Assembly: GCA_019649035.1 (NCBI GenBank)
Contig: BMAT01009519.1
Location: 1-21,085 of the forward strand
Direction of reading: 5' to 3'
DNA from: Elysia marginata
Taxonomy: Eukaryota > Mollusca > Gastropoda > Plakobranchidae
Length of the DNA stretch: 21,085 bases
This document shows, in pieces, positions 18,001-21,085 of the stretch (position 1 is its first letter; every line of letters begins with the position of its first letter). The notes under the pieces are model-generated. The model ran no database searches. It had not been told where the DNA came from and saw only the letters and a list, made by a program, of their open reading frames with translations. The position numbers were made by a program, and so were the translations under genes.

Positions 18001-18810
18001 TGTTTTGCTGAGCAGTATTTTTACTGTGCCTCTACATTCGCAGAACGATTAGCGAAAAGGTGACATCAATATAAATGCTCACGGAAAACCAGCTTTGAGC
18101 TATCAAGGGGCCTCTCTACAAATGAAGAAAAAAAACAGTAAAACATCTAAGACCTGGCGATATGCAAATTTTAAACACTAGTTAATAATATCAACGTATC
18201 TCAAAACGAGTCCCATAAGCGTGGACTTCTGGAGCATTCTGATGAAATAATAACGTAATAATTATGGAAGAGAGTCAACTTATCAATCAGTGTTACTTGA
18301 TTCTCAGAATCGATTCTGAGTCAAGGTGGCTCAACTTGCAAGCTTTATATTAGTGTCTCGAATGGCAGTGGCTGAACTTGCATGCTATATATTAGTGGCT
18401 CGAGTTGCATGCTATTATTAAGTGTCTCGAATGATATCGGCTCAACTTGCATGCTATATTTCATTGTCTCGAATGGCAGTGGCTCAACTTGCATGCTATA
18501 AAATTAGTGGCTCGAGTTGCATGCTATATTTTAGTGGCTCGAATGGCAGTGGCTCAAGTTGCATGCTATAGTTTAGTGGCTCGAATGGCAGTGGCTCAAG
18601 TTGCATGCTAAATTTTAGTGGCTCGAATGGCAGTGGCTCGAGTTGCATGCTATATTTTAGTGCCTCAAATGGCATTGACTGAAATGGATCTTACCCCGAA
18701 TGAGTAGTGGTACCTACCATGAACTTGATACTGTATACCCAGATGACCATCACAAACTGGAAGAGATGGAGTCCACCAATGTCGTCAAAGATGTGCTCGA
18801 TAGCGACCAT
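2971..18810 (-). CDS. SLC22-family solute transporter, 11 coding exons, complete
   Basis: Joined exons, 5' to 3' on the minus strand: 18810-18718, 12860-12630, 11794-11566, 9665-9473, 9006-8880, 7867-7758, 6055-5921, 5155-5073, 4550-4430, 4121-4049, 3333-2971. This gives 1758 nt and 585 residues, near the usual SLC22 length of about 550. All ten introns are GT-AG and the phases join without a break. Visible landmarks are an N-terminal FDDIGG, TM1 at about residues 13-41, a Cys-rich glycosylatable loop (44-108), EWDLLCD (108-114), the motif-A loop GGQSGDYFGRKK (137-148), PESARWL (252-258), DRIGRR (372-377) and IPETRNK (490-496). SLC22 proteins are 12-TM plasma-membrane carriers moving organic cations, anions or zwitterions such as carnitine. 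Arg453 sits where OCTs have Asp, so an anion or zwitterion substrate is more likely than a simple cation (inference). The family call is firm; the ortholog and substrate are not resolved. Confidence 0.94.
3334..4048 (-). other. Intron 10
   Basis: GTGAGT to TGCCAG, 715 bp. Plain AT-rich sequence with no repeat, exon or mobile element that I recognise. The frame at 3749-3931 on the plus strand is not convincing. Confidence 0.85.
4049..4121 (-). CDS. SLC22 exon 10 (residues 442-465, TM11)
   Basis: A 73-bp exon with acceptor TTCTCCAG and donor CAACTTG|GTGAGT. It encodes SLGYGFANTSSRVGAIIAPF, aligning with the LG.G....SR.G....P TM11 pattern of SLC22. Arg453 falls at the substrate-selectivity site that is Asp in OCTs and Arg in OATs. 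Confidence 0.93.
4430..4550 (-). CDS. SLC22 exon 9 (residues 402-440, TM10)
   Basis: It is preceded by a clear pyrimidine tract and CATCAG. It encodes PEELREKLISACCLTAKLAV and then CWAASQTWVTESYPTVT, matching the SLC22 TM10 pattern that ends E.YPT..R. The donor ACACG|GTCAGT splits Arg441. Confidence 0.94.
4551..5072 (-). other. Intron 8
   Basis: GTAGGT to CATCAG, 522 bp, with a strong pyrimidine tract before the acceptor (visible as the purine-rich run at 4560-4580 on the plus strand). Nothing else recognised. Confidence 0.85.
5073..5155 (-). CDS. SLC22 exon 8 (residues 374-400, DRIGRR loop and TM9)
   Basis: An 83-bp exon beginning after TTGTAAAG. With exon 7 it completes DRIGRRW, the second copy of the major-facilitator cytoplasmic motif, and then encodes TM9 (TCLGFLAITTIVSFACIGL). 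The donor AAAAG|GTAGGT splits Ala401. The acceptor is weaker than the others because the tract before it is A-rich, but the protein match and phase fix it. Confidence 0.92.
5156..5920 (-). other. Intron 7
   Basis: GTACGT to TGTAAAG, 765 bp. It holds the TTTA/poly-T/poly-G run at 5388-5428 and a G-rich stretch near 5858-5880. The frame at 5701-5889 is not supported as coding. Confidence 0.85.
5388..5428. repeat. (TTTA)n, poly-T and poly-G run
   Basis: TTTA repeats pass into about 16 T and then 8 G, inside intron 7. Length calls here may be unreliable. Confidence 0.85.
5921..6055 (-). CDS. SLC22 exon 7 (residues 329-372, TM7 and TM8)
   Basis: It encodes VVLSMVFYGLSFAVTSFAGD (TM7 with the family's YYGL-like YGLS) and LNMFLMSVVELPAYFLTFVL (TM8). 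VELPAY is a strongly conserved SLC22 TM8 sequence. The acceptor is TATATAG; the donor GACAG|GTACGT splits Arg373 of the DRIGRR loop. Confidence 0.95.
6098..6183 (+). repeat. 43-bp tandem duplication
   Basis: 6098-6140 and 6141-6183 are adjacent 43-bp copies matching at 41 of 43 positions (core ATCAAGAAAGTTAAGAACAG). They lie in intron 6, about 45 bp inside the exon 7 acceptor, so the duplication may include branch-point sequence. Confidence 0.93.
6260..6440 (+). repeat. Diverged A-rich tandem repeat, about 83-bp period
   Basis: TGATTTAA..ACA.TATCAAC.GCGAAAA occurs at about 6273 and again at about 6356, within CAACAA/CAGCAG-rich sequence. It appears to be an old tandem duplication in intron 6. 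Confidence 0.5.
7590..7700 (+). repeat. Dispersed repeat, copy 1 (pairs with 9790-9930)
   Basis: It shares CAGATTGCGCAC, GCACG.T..GAAAAAA, TAAAT.AACGCTC and CTTTTGATAC in the same order with 9790-9930. It is in intron 6, about 60 bp past the exon 6 donor. The element type is unknown. Confidence 0.4.
7758..7867 (-). CDS. SLC22 exon 6 (residues 292-327, central cytoplasmic loop and TM7 start)
   Basis: The acceptor GCGAGCAG is followed by EIAQDEKTSRKGKDYSYIDI in phase 0; the exon ends at AAATG|GTAAGT, splitting Trp328. It encodes the basic, hydrophilic loop between the two six-helix halves and then TAQLTLIVAFK entering TM7. Several Ser, Thr and Tyr residues could be phosphorylated, but no specific site is evident. 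Confidence 0.9.
7868..8879 (-). other. Intron 5
   Basis: GTGAGA to GAGCAG, 1012 bp. It contains a run of ten G near 8231. A 117-codon plus-strand frame (8392-8745) is open but has no recognisable domain, repeat homology or splice partners. Confidence 0.83.
8880..9006 (-). CDS. SLC22 exon 5 (residues 250-291, PESARWL motif)
   Basis: It opens with YIPESARWLATRGRLDES, containing the SLC22/sugar-porter hallmark PES.RWL (252-258) after TM6, then the start of the large cytoplasmic loop (ALEKMARLNGK). The acceptor is TCACTAG and the donor ATCAAG|GTGAGA in phase 0. Confidence 0.95.
9007..9472 (-). other. Intron 4
   Basis: GTAAGT to CACTAG, 466 bp. No repeat or other element recognised. Confidence 0.85.
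9473..9665 (-). CDS. SLC22 exon 4 (residues 186-248, TM4 to TM6)
   Basis: The acceptor AATCCCCAG and the donor TATTT|GTAAGT bound 193 bp. The translation runs from VVLVMIVPYPTEFF through PLRWRHTIPAIPMWP and the TM5 region to LQLACAVLAVPGLLGY. This matches the TM4-TM6 arrangement of SLC22 proteins, with the short basic stretch RWRH in the loop before TM5. It joins exon 5 through a split Phe249. Confidence 0.92.
9790..9930 (+). repeat. Dispersed repeat, copy 2 (pairs with 7590-7700)
   Basis: Same blocks in the same order as 7590-7700, with about 14 bp of extra spacing after the first block. It is in intron 3. The unmatched edges mean the repeat could be larger than marked. Confidence 0.4.
9961..10080 (+). 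repeat. 60-bp tandem duplication, diverged
   Basis: 9961-10020 and 10021-10080 share AGGT.AGCCT.ATTAG, GTA.ATG.A and CAC.GAGTG..AGGTA at the same spacing, about 70 percent alike overall. In intron 3; no function seen. Confidence 0.65.
10789..10884 (+). repeat. Gap-flanking duplicate, left copy
   Basis: It matches 10946-11045 apart from a few substitutions and a 4-bp TTAA difference, including ATTATTAACTAAA, ACCAATGCTTAATATTTACC and AATCACGGCTGAGACAAAGG. It stops exactly at the N run. Confidence 0.9.
10885..10908. other. Assembly gap (24 N)
   Basis: A run of 24 undetermined bases inside intron 3. Near-identical segments lie on both sides (10789-10884 and 10946-11045), which suggests the true sequence may be shorter here. 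Confidence 0.98.
10946..11045 (+). repeat. Gap-flanking duplicate, right copy
   Basis: Second copy of 10789-10884 with about four substitutions and an extra TTAA. The level of difference is what two alleles of an outbred animal might show. Confidence 0.9.
11157..11300 (-). mobile_element. Old SINE-like repeat, copy 1 (second family)
   Basis: Read on the minus strand it has a tRNA-like head: a CAGTTTGGTT stretch, then GTCAGCATAAGTCGA and the B-box-like GGGTTCGAGCCC, with an A-to-B spacing typical of tRNA. The next about 100 bp are shared with 11419-11532 (for example AAGTAGGC.T and TTTGAAATT.GCAGTGG on the plus strand). No clear target duplication or tail was found, so it is old or partial. 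Confidence 0.42.
11419..11545 (-). mobile_element. Old SINE-like repeat, copy 2 (second family)
   Basis: Diverged direct copy of the body at 11157-11262, in the same orientation. It carries GGTTCGAACC at the B-box position and the shared GCAGTGG..GAAGTAGGC block. The tRNA-like head is less clear than in the other copy. It ends about 20 bp from the exon 3 donor at 11565. Confidence 0.4.
11566..11794 (-). CDS. SLC22 exon 3 (residues 109-184, TM2 to TM4)
   Basis: It starts after TTACTTAG with WDLLCD (Cys113) in phase 0 and ends ATAG|GTAACA, splitting Gly185. It holds TM2, the conserved major-facilitator loop GGQSGDYFGRKK (Asp142, Gly145, Arg146, Lys147), TM3, and MRFLIG opening TM4. The loop is a close match to the motif-A consensus. 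Confidence 0.94.
11998..12193. repeat. 196-nt homopyrimidine tract, mostly (TTC)n
   Basis: Every base from 11998 to 12193 on the plus strand is C or T: a CTTT-type start and then long TTC runs with a few extra T. On the gene strand it is (GAA)n within intron 2, about 200 bp upstream of exon 3. The long frames crossing it on both strands (poly-Leu/Phe and poly-Arg) are repeat artefacts. Confidence 0.95.
12339..12597. mobile_element. MITE-like inverted-repeat element, copy A
   Basis: The left end (CGACCAGATGAAATGAGTCG) and the reverse complement of the right end (CGTTCAGGATGAATTAGTCC, then TAAGTCGGAAATT) are imperfect inverted repeats. The same ends recur in copy B at 15894-16145, where the right-end motif ACGCGAGACAA is also present. 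No transposase is inside, so it would be non-autonomous. It ends about 32 bp from the exon 2 donor. Confidence 0.45.
12630..12860 (-). CDS. SLC22 exon 2 (residues 32-108, large extracellular loop)
   Basis: It follows a CCCTACAG acceptor in phase 0 and ends in GAG|GTATTC. It completes TM1 and encodes the large loop between TM1 and TM2. That loop has cysteines at 50, 86 and 93 and N-glycosylation sequons at N57 (NIS), N65 (NDS), N79 (NHT) and N89 (NGT), as expected for the family's disulfide-bonded, glycosylated ectodomain. The final Glu108 starts the EWDLLCD motif shared with exon 3. Confidence 0.92.
13880..13893 (+). repeat. Target-site duplication, left, SINE copy 1
   Basis: Fourteen bases identical to 14197-14210. 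Removing the SINE and one copy restores the local LINE frame, which reads LPITVRVEF across the join, confirming this as the insertion point. Confidence 0.88.
13894..14196 (+). mobile_element. tRNA-derived SINE, copy 1, nested in the LINE
   Basis: About 303 bp. It begins with a tRNA-like head holding an A-box-like GTGGCCTAGCGGTAAG and a B box GGTTCGATCCC; the first seven bases after the leader (GGCTCTG) pair with CCGAGTC in six of seven positions, as in a tRNA acceptor stem. A body of about 200 bp follows and ends in an AAAC/AACC-type tail. Perfect 14-bp direct repeats (CTACCCATCACTGT at 13880-13893 and 14197-14210) flank it as target-site duplications. The 90-aa frame at 13876-14148 lies in the SINE and is not a gene. 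Confidence 0.88.
14197..14210 (+). repeat. Target-site duplication, right, SINE copy 1
   Basis: Exact copy of 13880-13893, directly after the AACC-type tail of the SINE. Confidence 0.88.
14511..15478. other. Intron 1 sequence between LINE and second SINE
   Basis: AT-rich DNA with a T run near 14579-14592. No exon, RNA gene or recognisable element. Confidence 0.6.
15488..15771 (+). mobile_element. tRNA-derived SINE, copy 2
   Basis: Same family as the copy at 13894-14196: the head ACCGGCTCTGTGGCC..GCGGTAAG, B box GGTTCGATCTC, the body CAAACCAAGGACTTTAAAA and GTGTCTGGCATTGT, and a CAAA-repeat tail. It lacks about 14 bp after the head that copy 1 has. Its own 9-bp target duplication (GATATTATA at 15479-15487 and 15772-15780) shows independent insertion. 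Confidence 0.87.
15894..16145. mobile_element. MITE-like inverted-repeat element, copy B
   Basis: It starts ATCTAGCGACCGG then GTGAATGAGTCGGAAGTCGG, and ends with TCAATCACCCTGGACGCG and AGAC. The end, reverse-complemented, mirrors the start at roughly two of three bases. Inner blocks such as AACGCCATTTAAAGGT also occur, reversed, in copy A. The short frame at 15978-16259 overlaps it and is not a convincing gene. Confidence 0.45.
16146..17115. other. Intron 1 sequence with AATCTAGATT repeats
   Basis: Mostly featureless. TAAATCTAGATT occurs twice (near 16695 and 16747), with other CTAGATC-type words between 16690 and 16770, hinting at a small decayed repeat. The overlapping frames at 16836-17090 on both strands are not supported as genes. 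Confidence 0.5.
17116..17478. repeat. Minisatellite (GCAGTATCTGCAGTGAAA units) bounded by inverted arms
   Basis: About twelve units of 23-27 bp built on GCAGTATCTGCAGTGAAA. In the left half, 23-bp and 26-bp units alternate (…GTGAAAACTAT and …GTGAAAACTATTAT), giving a 49-bp higher-order period; in the right half, GAAAAATGTAT and GAAATTTGTAT variants alternate. The first 19 bp (17116-17134) and the last 19 bp (17460-17478) are inverted copies matching at 18 of 19 positions. Confidence 0.85.
17556..17605 (-). other. Weak tRNA-like sequence on the minus strand
   Basis: AGTAGCTCAATTGGTTTG resembles a tRNA A box and is followed by GTGGCTCGAAACT, which resembles a B box. Their spacing is shorter than in a real tRNA and no acceptor stem closes, so at most this is a SINE head or tRNA relic. 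Confidence 0.25.
17761..17935. mobile_element. Candidate pogo/Tigger-like MITE, about 175 bp
   Basis: The left end, TACAGTGGAATCTTGTTAAG then ATAAGACCT, matches the reverse complement of the right end, TAGAGAGCAGTCCTGTTAAG then ATAAACCT, at equal distance from a TA dinucleotide on each side. TA duplication and a CAGT..AA.CT.GTTAAGA terminus are typical of Tc1/mariner-class pogo/Tigger derivatives. The interior has further copies of the GATAAACTTT type and no coding capacity. Confidence 0.5.
18303..18320. repeat. 18-bp perfect palindrome
   Basis: CTCAGAATCGATTCTGAG equals its own reverse complement. It ends 4 bp before the exon-1-proximal minisatellite starts. Confidence 0.85.
18325..18680. 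repeat. Minisatellite with long (about 42 bp) and short (about 27 bp) units, beside exon 1
   Basis: About nine units of the form TTAGTGGCTCGAATGGCAGTG plus GCTCAAGTTGCATGCTATA. Two units lack the 15-bp GAATGGCAGTGGCTC block and are 26-28 bp long. The three rightmost units are the most alike. The array ends about 37 bp before the exon 1 donor, inside intron 1. Confidence 0.85.
18718..18810 (-). CDS. SLC22 exon 1 (start codon, residues 1-31)
   Basis: It encodes the cytoplasmic N-terminus and the first part of TM1, beginning MVAIEHIFDDIGGLHLFQF, which fits the FDD...GG...FQ start typical of SLC22 proteins. The ATG has a strong context (AAC before, G after). An in-frame TAA lies upstream (18851-18853), so no longer reading frame is open unless an unseen acceptor intervenes. 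The donor ATG|GTAGGT follows in phase 0 and joins exon 2 to complete TM1. Confidence 0.88.
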
Positions 18811-18855
18811 GTTGACTGTATGGCTGGTGAGTTCTGTTGTATCAGGACTATTAGG

Positions 18856-18862
18856 TTATATA
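18856..18862 (-). promoter_or_regulatory. TATA-like element upstream of the start codon
   Basis: TATATAA on the gene strand begins 52 nt before the ATG (46 nt from its last base). Used as a TATA box it would place transcription start near 18830 and give a 5' UTR of only about 20 nt. It could equally be chance in AT-rich DNA, with the true promoter further upstream and a non-coding first exon. Confidence 0.25.
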
Positions 18863-20248
18863 TCTCTGTTGTTGACTGTTATAGATGGTCTCTTGTTGCA
18901 GAATTACTCCAAGTTTTGAACGAACAGTTATGTTTATTTTTTGTTGTTGTTCTTCAGGGTAAAAAAAAAGTCAGCACACTTCTCTCGTTTTCCTATGTTT
19001 AACTGTATGCATTTACATAACTTTACTCAATCTAGTTTAAGGTTTGACAAGACCTTTTCAAATGTTGATAAGTCTTGTTGGGGGGCGTTTTGTTGAAGTT
19101 CGTTTACCACTGAAGTACAAAGTTTCGTAATGAGCTGCCTAGAGCCAACTTAGAATACCTGTAGAAATCAAGAAAAAAAATAAATTTTTATTTCGTGAAT
19201 CTTCTTTAAAAGAAAAAGACAGGTTGGATAACTTTTTATACTAAAGTTGTGCTTTTACGAACGCGAAGTTATAATTAAACTATTTACAGGCACATGCACA
19301 GAAAGAAAAAATTTTAAACGGTGTCTTAACGAATCTATCTACACTCATTAGTGTTTTCCTTTTGATCAACTTAAGCCTTCTTTTTATTGTAAAGTTCACT
19401 TCTGTCATATTAAGATCTGGCTTTCAAGTGCATGCGCCTCTCTTTGCTTTCCTTAAACTACTTGAAAAATAAGGTGATAAAACTTTCAAAAAACAGTTGT
19501 AACTTGTAAGGCTCCTTTAGAAACTAAAAAGCTGGCTTTACTGGTTTTCTCAATTATAGACACGTGATGATGATGTTTAACCGAAGTAAATTGTCATAAC
19601 TATTGCAGCAATAGTAGTTCGGTCGTTCCATAGTTATTAGTCGCTAAATGAGAGAGCAGAGTCTTTTCGACTCTTTTTCTGTACATTTATTTCACATGAA
19701 ACAACAAGGCTTCTTTTCAAGAAACTTGAGTGCCAAAACGATAAGTTCCAGCTGCCACGCTTCTTGAAAACTTTTTCCCCTCAAAATTTCAACGAAATAA
19801 TTTGAGAGCTTAAGCGATGCATTCAGGATGAAATTATACAAGAAAATCGCTATTCAAAACTTATTTATACTATTCATTGAAGTTCTAAAATTTTTTGCAG
19901 GTTATGTTTTTTTGTGCCAAATAAACATTAAAATTTTAATAATATATTGATTTTGAAAGCTGTGCCCTGCTATAGCTTTCTGTATAAAATGGCAAATGGC
20001 GCTTTTATAAAATTAATGATGTAATCTAAGAAAAATGAATTGTGAAGATTTGTTAGGAGCTTTGAAAGTAAGCTATCACCTAAAAAATTATTCAATCTAC
20101 GCGCACCGCAACGGAGTATAGAGATCTAACCTCGTTTTGAATTGGATTAACTCTAACACTGACAATGATAGTTATAACAACACTTGAAGAATAACATTGT
20201 AGATCTTCTAAGCTACTGTAGAACAACAAGGATTCTCCTTCTTCTTAC
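18863..20248. other. Upstream flank of the gene, no coding signal
   Basis: AT-rich. The plus-strand frames at 18700-19002 and 18707-18919 are shadows of exon 1. No repeat family or conserved element recognised; upstream regulatory DNA is the default reading. Confidence 0.5.
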
Positions 20249-20310
20249 AGACTGAGAGAAAAGAATTACACCAACTCTGACGGGACGTTTTCGGCCGTTT
20301 TCCAGTCGTT
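20249..20310 (-). promoter_or_regulatory. Possible non-coding first exon with TATA-like sequence upstream
   Basis: On the gene strand an AT-rich TATATTAATATAA-type stretch near 20326-20340 is followed about 80 nt later by a good donor, TCAGTCT|GTAAGA, at 20249/20248. A matching acceptor before the ATG would be ACAACAG ending at 18832, which has a poor pyrimidine tract. This is an alternative to a promoter beside exon 1 and is weakly supported. Confidence 0.15.
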
Positions 20311-20574
20311 AGCCGTTGTAGAATCCTTATATTAATATACGCGAGCTGCTGTAGATAACAAACGCCTGTTGTATAACCTAGCTGTGACGACCTTCGTGTT
20401 AATAAGGCAGCCTCTGAATCCTGTAGGTGAAAAACACAGGTGCATTACCTGTCGTTGTTGTTGCTGTAGCTGTACTGTCAAAGAGTACGTATGCTTAGCG
20501 CTGTAAGATCTACTCCCGTCGGCTTCATCAAAATTAAAACTTCTCTAGCCTCGCTTTTTTTATCTTCTGTGACC

Positions 20575-20850
20575 TGAGAAGAGGGGAAGAGAGAGTGTGT
20601 GTGTGGGTGGGTGAGTTATGAGGCGACGACAGGTACTGGTGGGTGTCCCTTGATGCCTCCTTTCTCCTCCTTTCTCCGCACTGGACGCGGTGGAAAGCGC
20701 AGGGGACGTTACTTGGACAAAACAACAAGTTTAGATTTTTCCTCCCCCTCTTATCCTGTATGCAGAACACGTCGCGCGCTGCACGGATCCTTAGTGGACA
20801 GCGCTGCTGTTTGCGATACCGGTACGCTCTTTCATGCATTGTCCTTGATT
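20575..20850. other. GC-richer segment upstream of the gene
   Basis: This stretch is visibly richer in G, C and CpG (for example CGTCGCGCGCTGCACG near 20769) than its AT-rich surroundings. It includes a GA/GT run at 20580-20612 and a pyrimidine-rich block near 20656-20680. Short overlapping frames cross it on both strands, but none resembles a known protein. It may be a distal promoter or 5' non-coding exon; nothing here proves it. Confidence 0.2.
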
Positions 20851-21085
20851 TTGGTCTACATTTAGATCTATTTGTCTTATCTCAAACAGCTTATACCAAA
20901 AAATGACTGGTAGATATCTAGTCCGCAAATAATGAAAGTACCATTTCGGTCGCGTAATGAAAACAAAAAGATATGGTTTTGAAGTTGTAAAAGAATAGCA
21001 TTTATCATGGCAAAGGTTGATAGGACGTGCTAGACAGCGAACGTTTTTTTTTTGTTTTTTTTGTTTTTAGTTGTTTTTTTTTTTT

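Noticed and set aside
20534..20906. Overlapping 87-101 codon frames on both strands
   Set aside because: They are mutual shadows in a GC-richer block with no recognisable protein similarity.

Overview
This window is animal nuclear DNA. It is AT-rich, with long non-coding stretches, GT-AG introns, microsatellites, minisatellites, tRNA-derived SINEs, a dead LINE and small inverted-repeat elements. The repeat content suggests a lophotrochozoan, perhaps a mollusc, but no sequence here fixes the species, so that is inference. A 24-base run of N marks an assembly gap.

The window holds one convincing gene, on the minus strand. It is a complete SLC22-family membrane transporter (organic cation / organic anion / carnitine transporter group of the major facilitator superfamily). 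I rebuilt it as 11 coding exons from the start codon at 18810 to the stop at 2971. Every intron is GT-AG, all phases join, and the CDS is 1758 nt coding for 585 residues. The protein has the family order: short cytoplasmic N-terminus, TM1, a large extracellular loop with four cysteines and four N-glycosylation sequons, the GDYFGRKK loop after TM2, the PESARWL motif after TM6, a central cytoplasmic loop, the DRIGRR loop between TM8 and TM9, TM10 to TM12, and a tail of about 90 residues. The residue aligned with the substrate aspartate of vertebrate OCTs is Arg453, as in OAT/OCTN members.

Layout by coordinate: 1-2737 is gene-poor DNA past the 3' end, with TAT and CT microsatellites; a polyadenylation signal lies at 2738-2743. 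Exons 11 to 5 lie between 2971 and 9006 with introns of about 0.3 to 1.7 kb. Exons 4 to 2 lie between 9473 and 12860; intron 3 has the N gap, flanked by a near-duplicated 96-100 bp segment and two copies of an old SINE-like repeat. Intron 2 has a 196-nt unbroken purine tract (GAA-rich on the gene strand) and an inverted-repeat element ending about 32 bp from the exon 2 donor.

Intron 1 (12861-18717) is the largest and acts as a repeat trap: a dead LINE split by a tRNA-derived SINE with a perfect 14-bp target duplication, a second copy of that SINE with a 9-bp duplication, a second copy of the inverted-repeat element, a minisatellite bounded by inverted arms, a pogo/Tigger-like MITE, and a two-length minisatellite ending about 40 bp from the exon 1 donor. 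Exon 1 (18718-18810) carries the start codon, with a TATATAA element 46 nt upstream. The remaining sequence to 21085 is candidate upstream regulatory DNA with no recognisable coding exon.

I found no multigene system. The points most worth checking are the transporter's substrate class, the SINE and MITE families, the two intron 1 minisatellites, and the likely false duplication around the gap.
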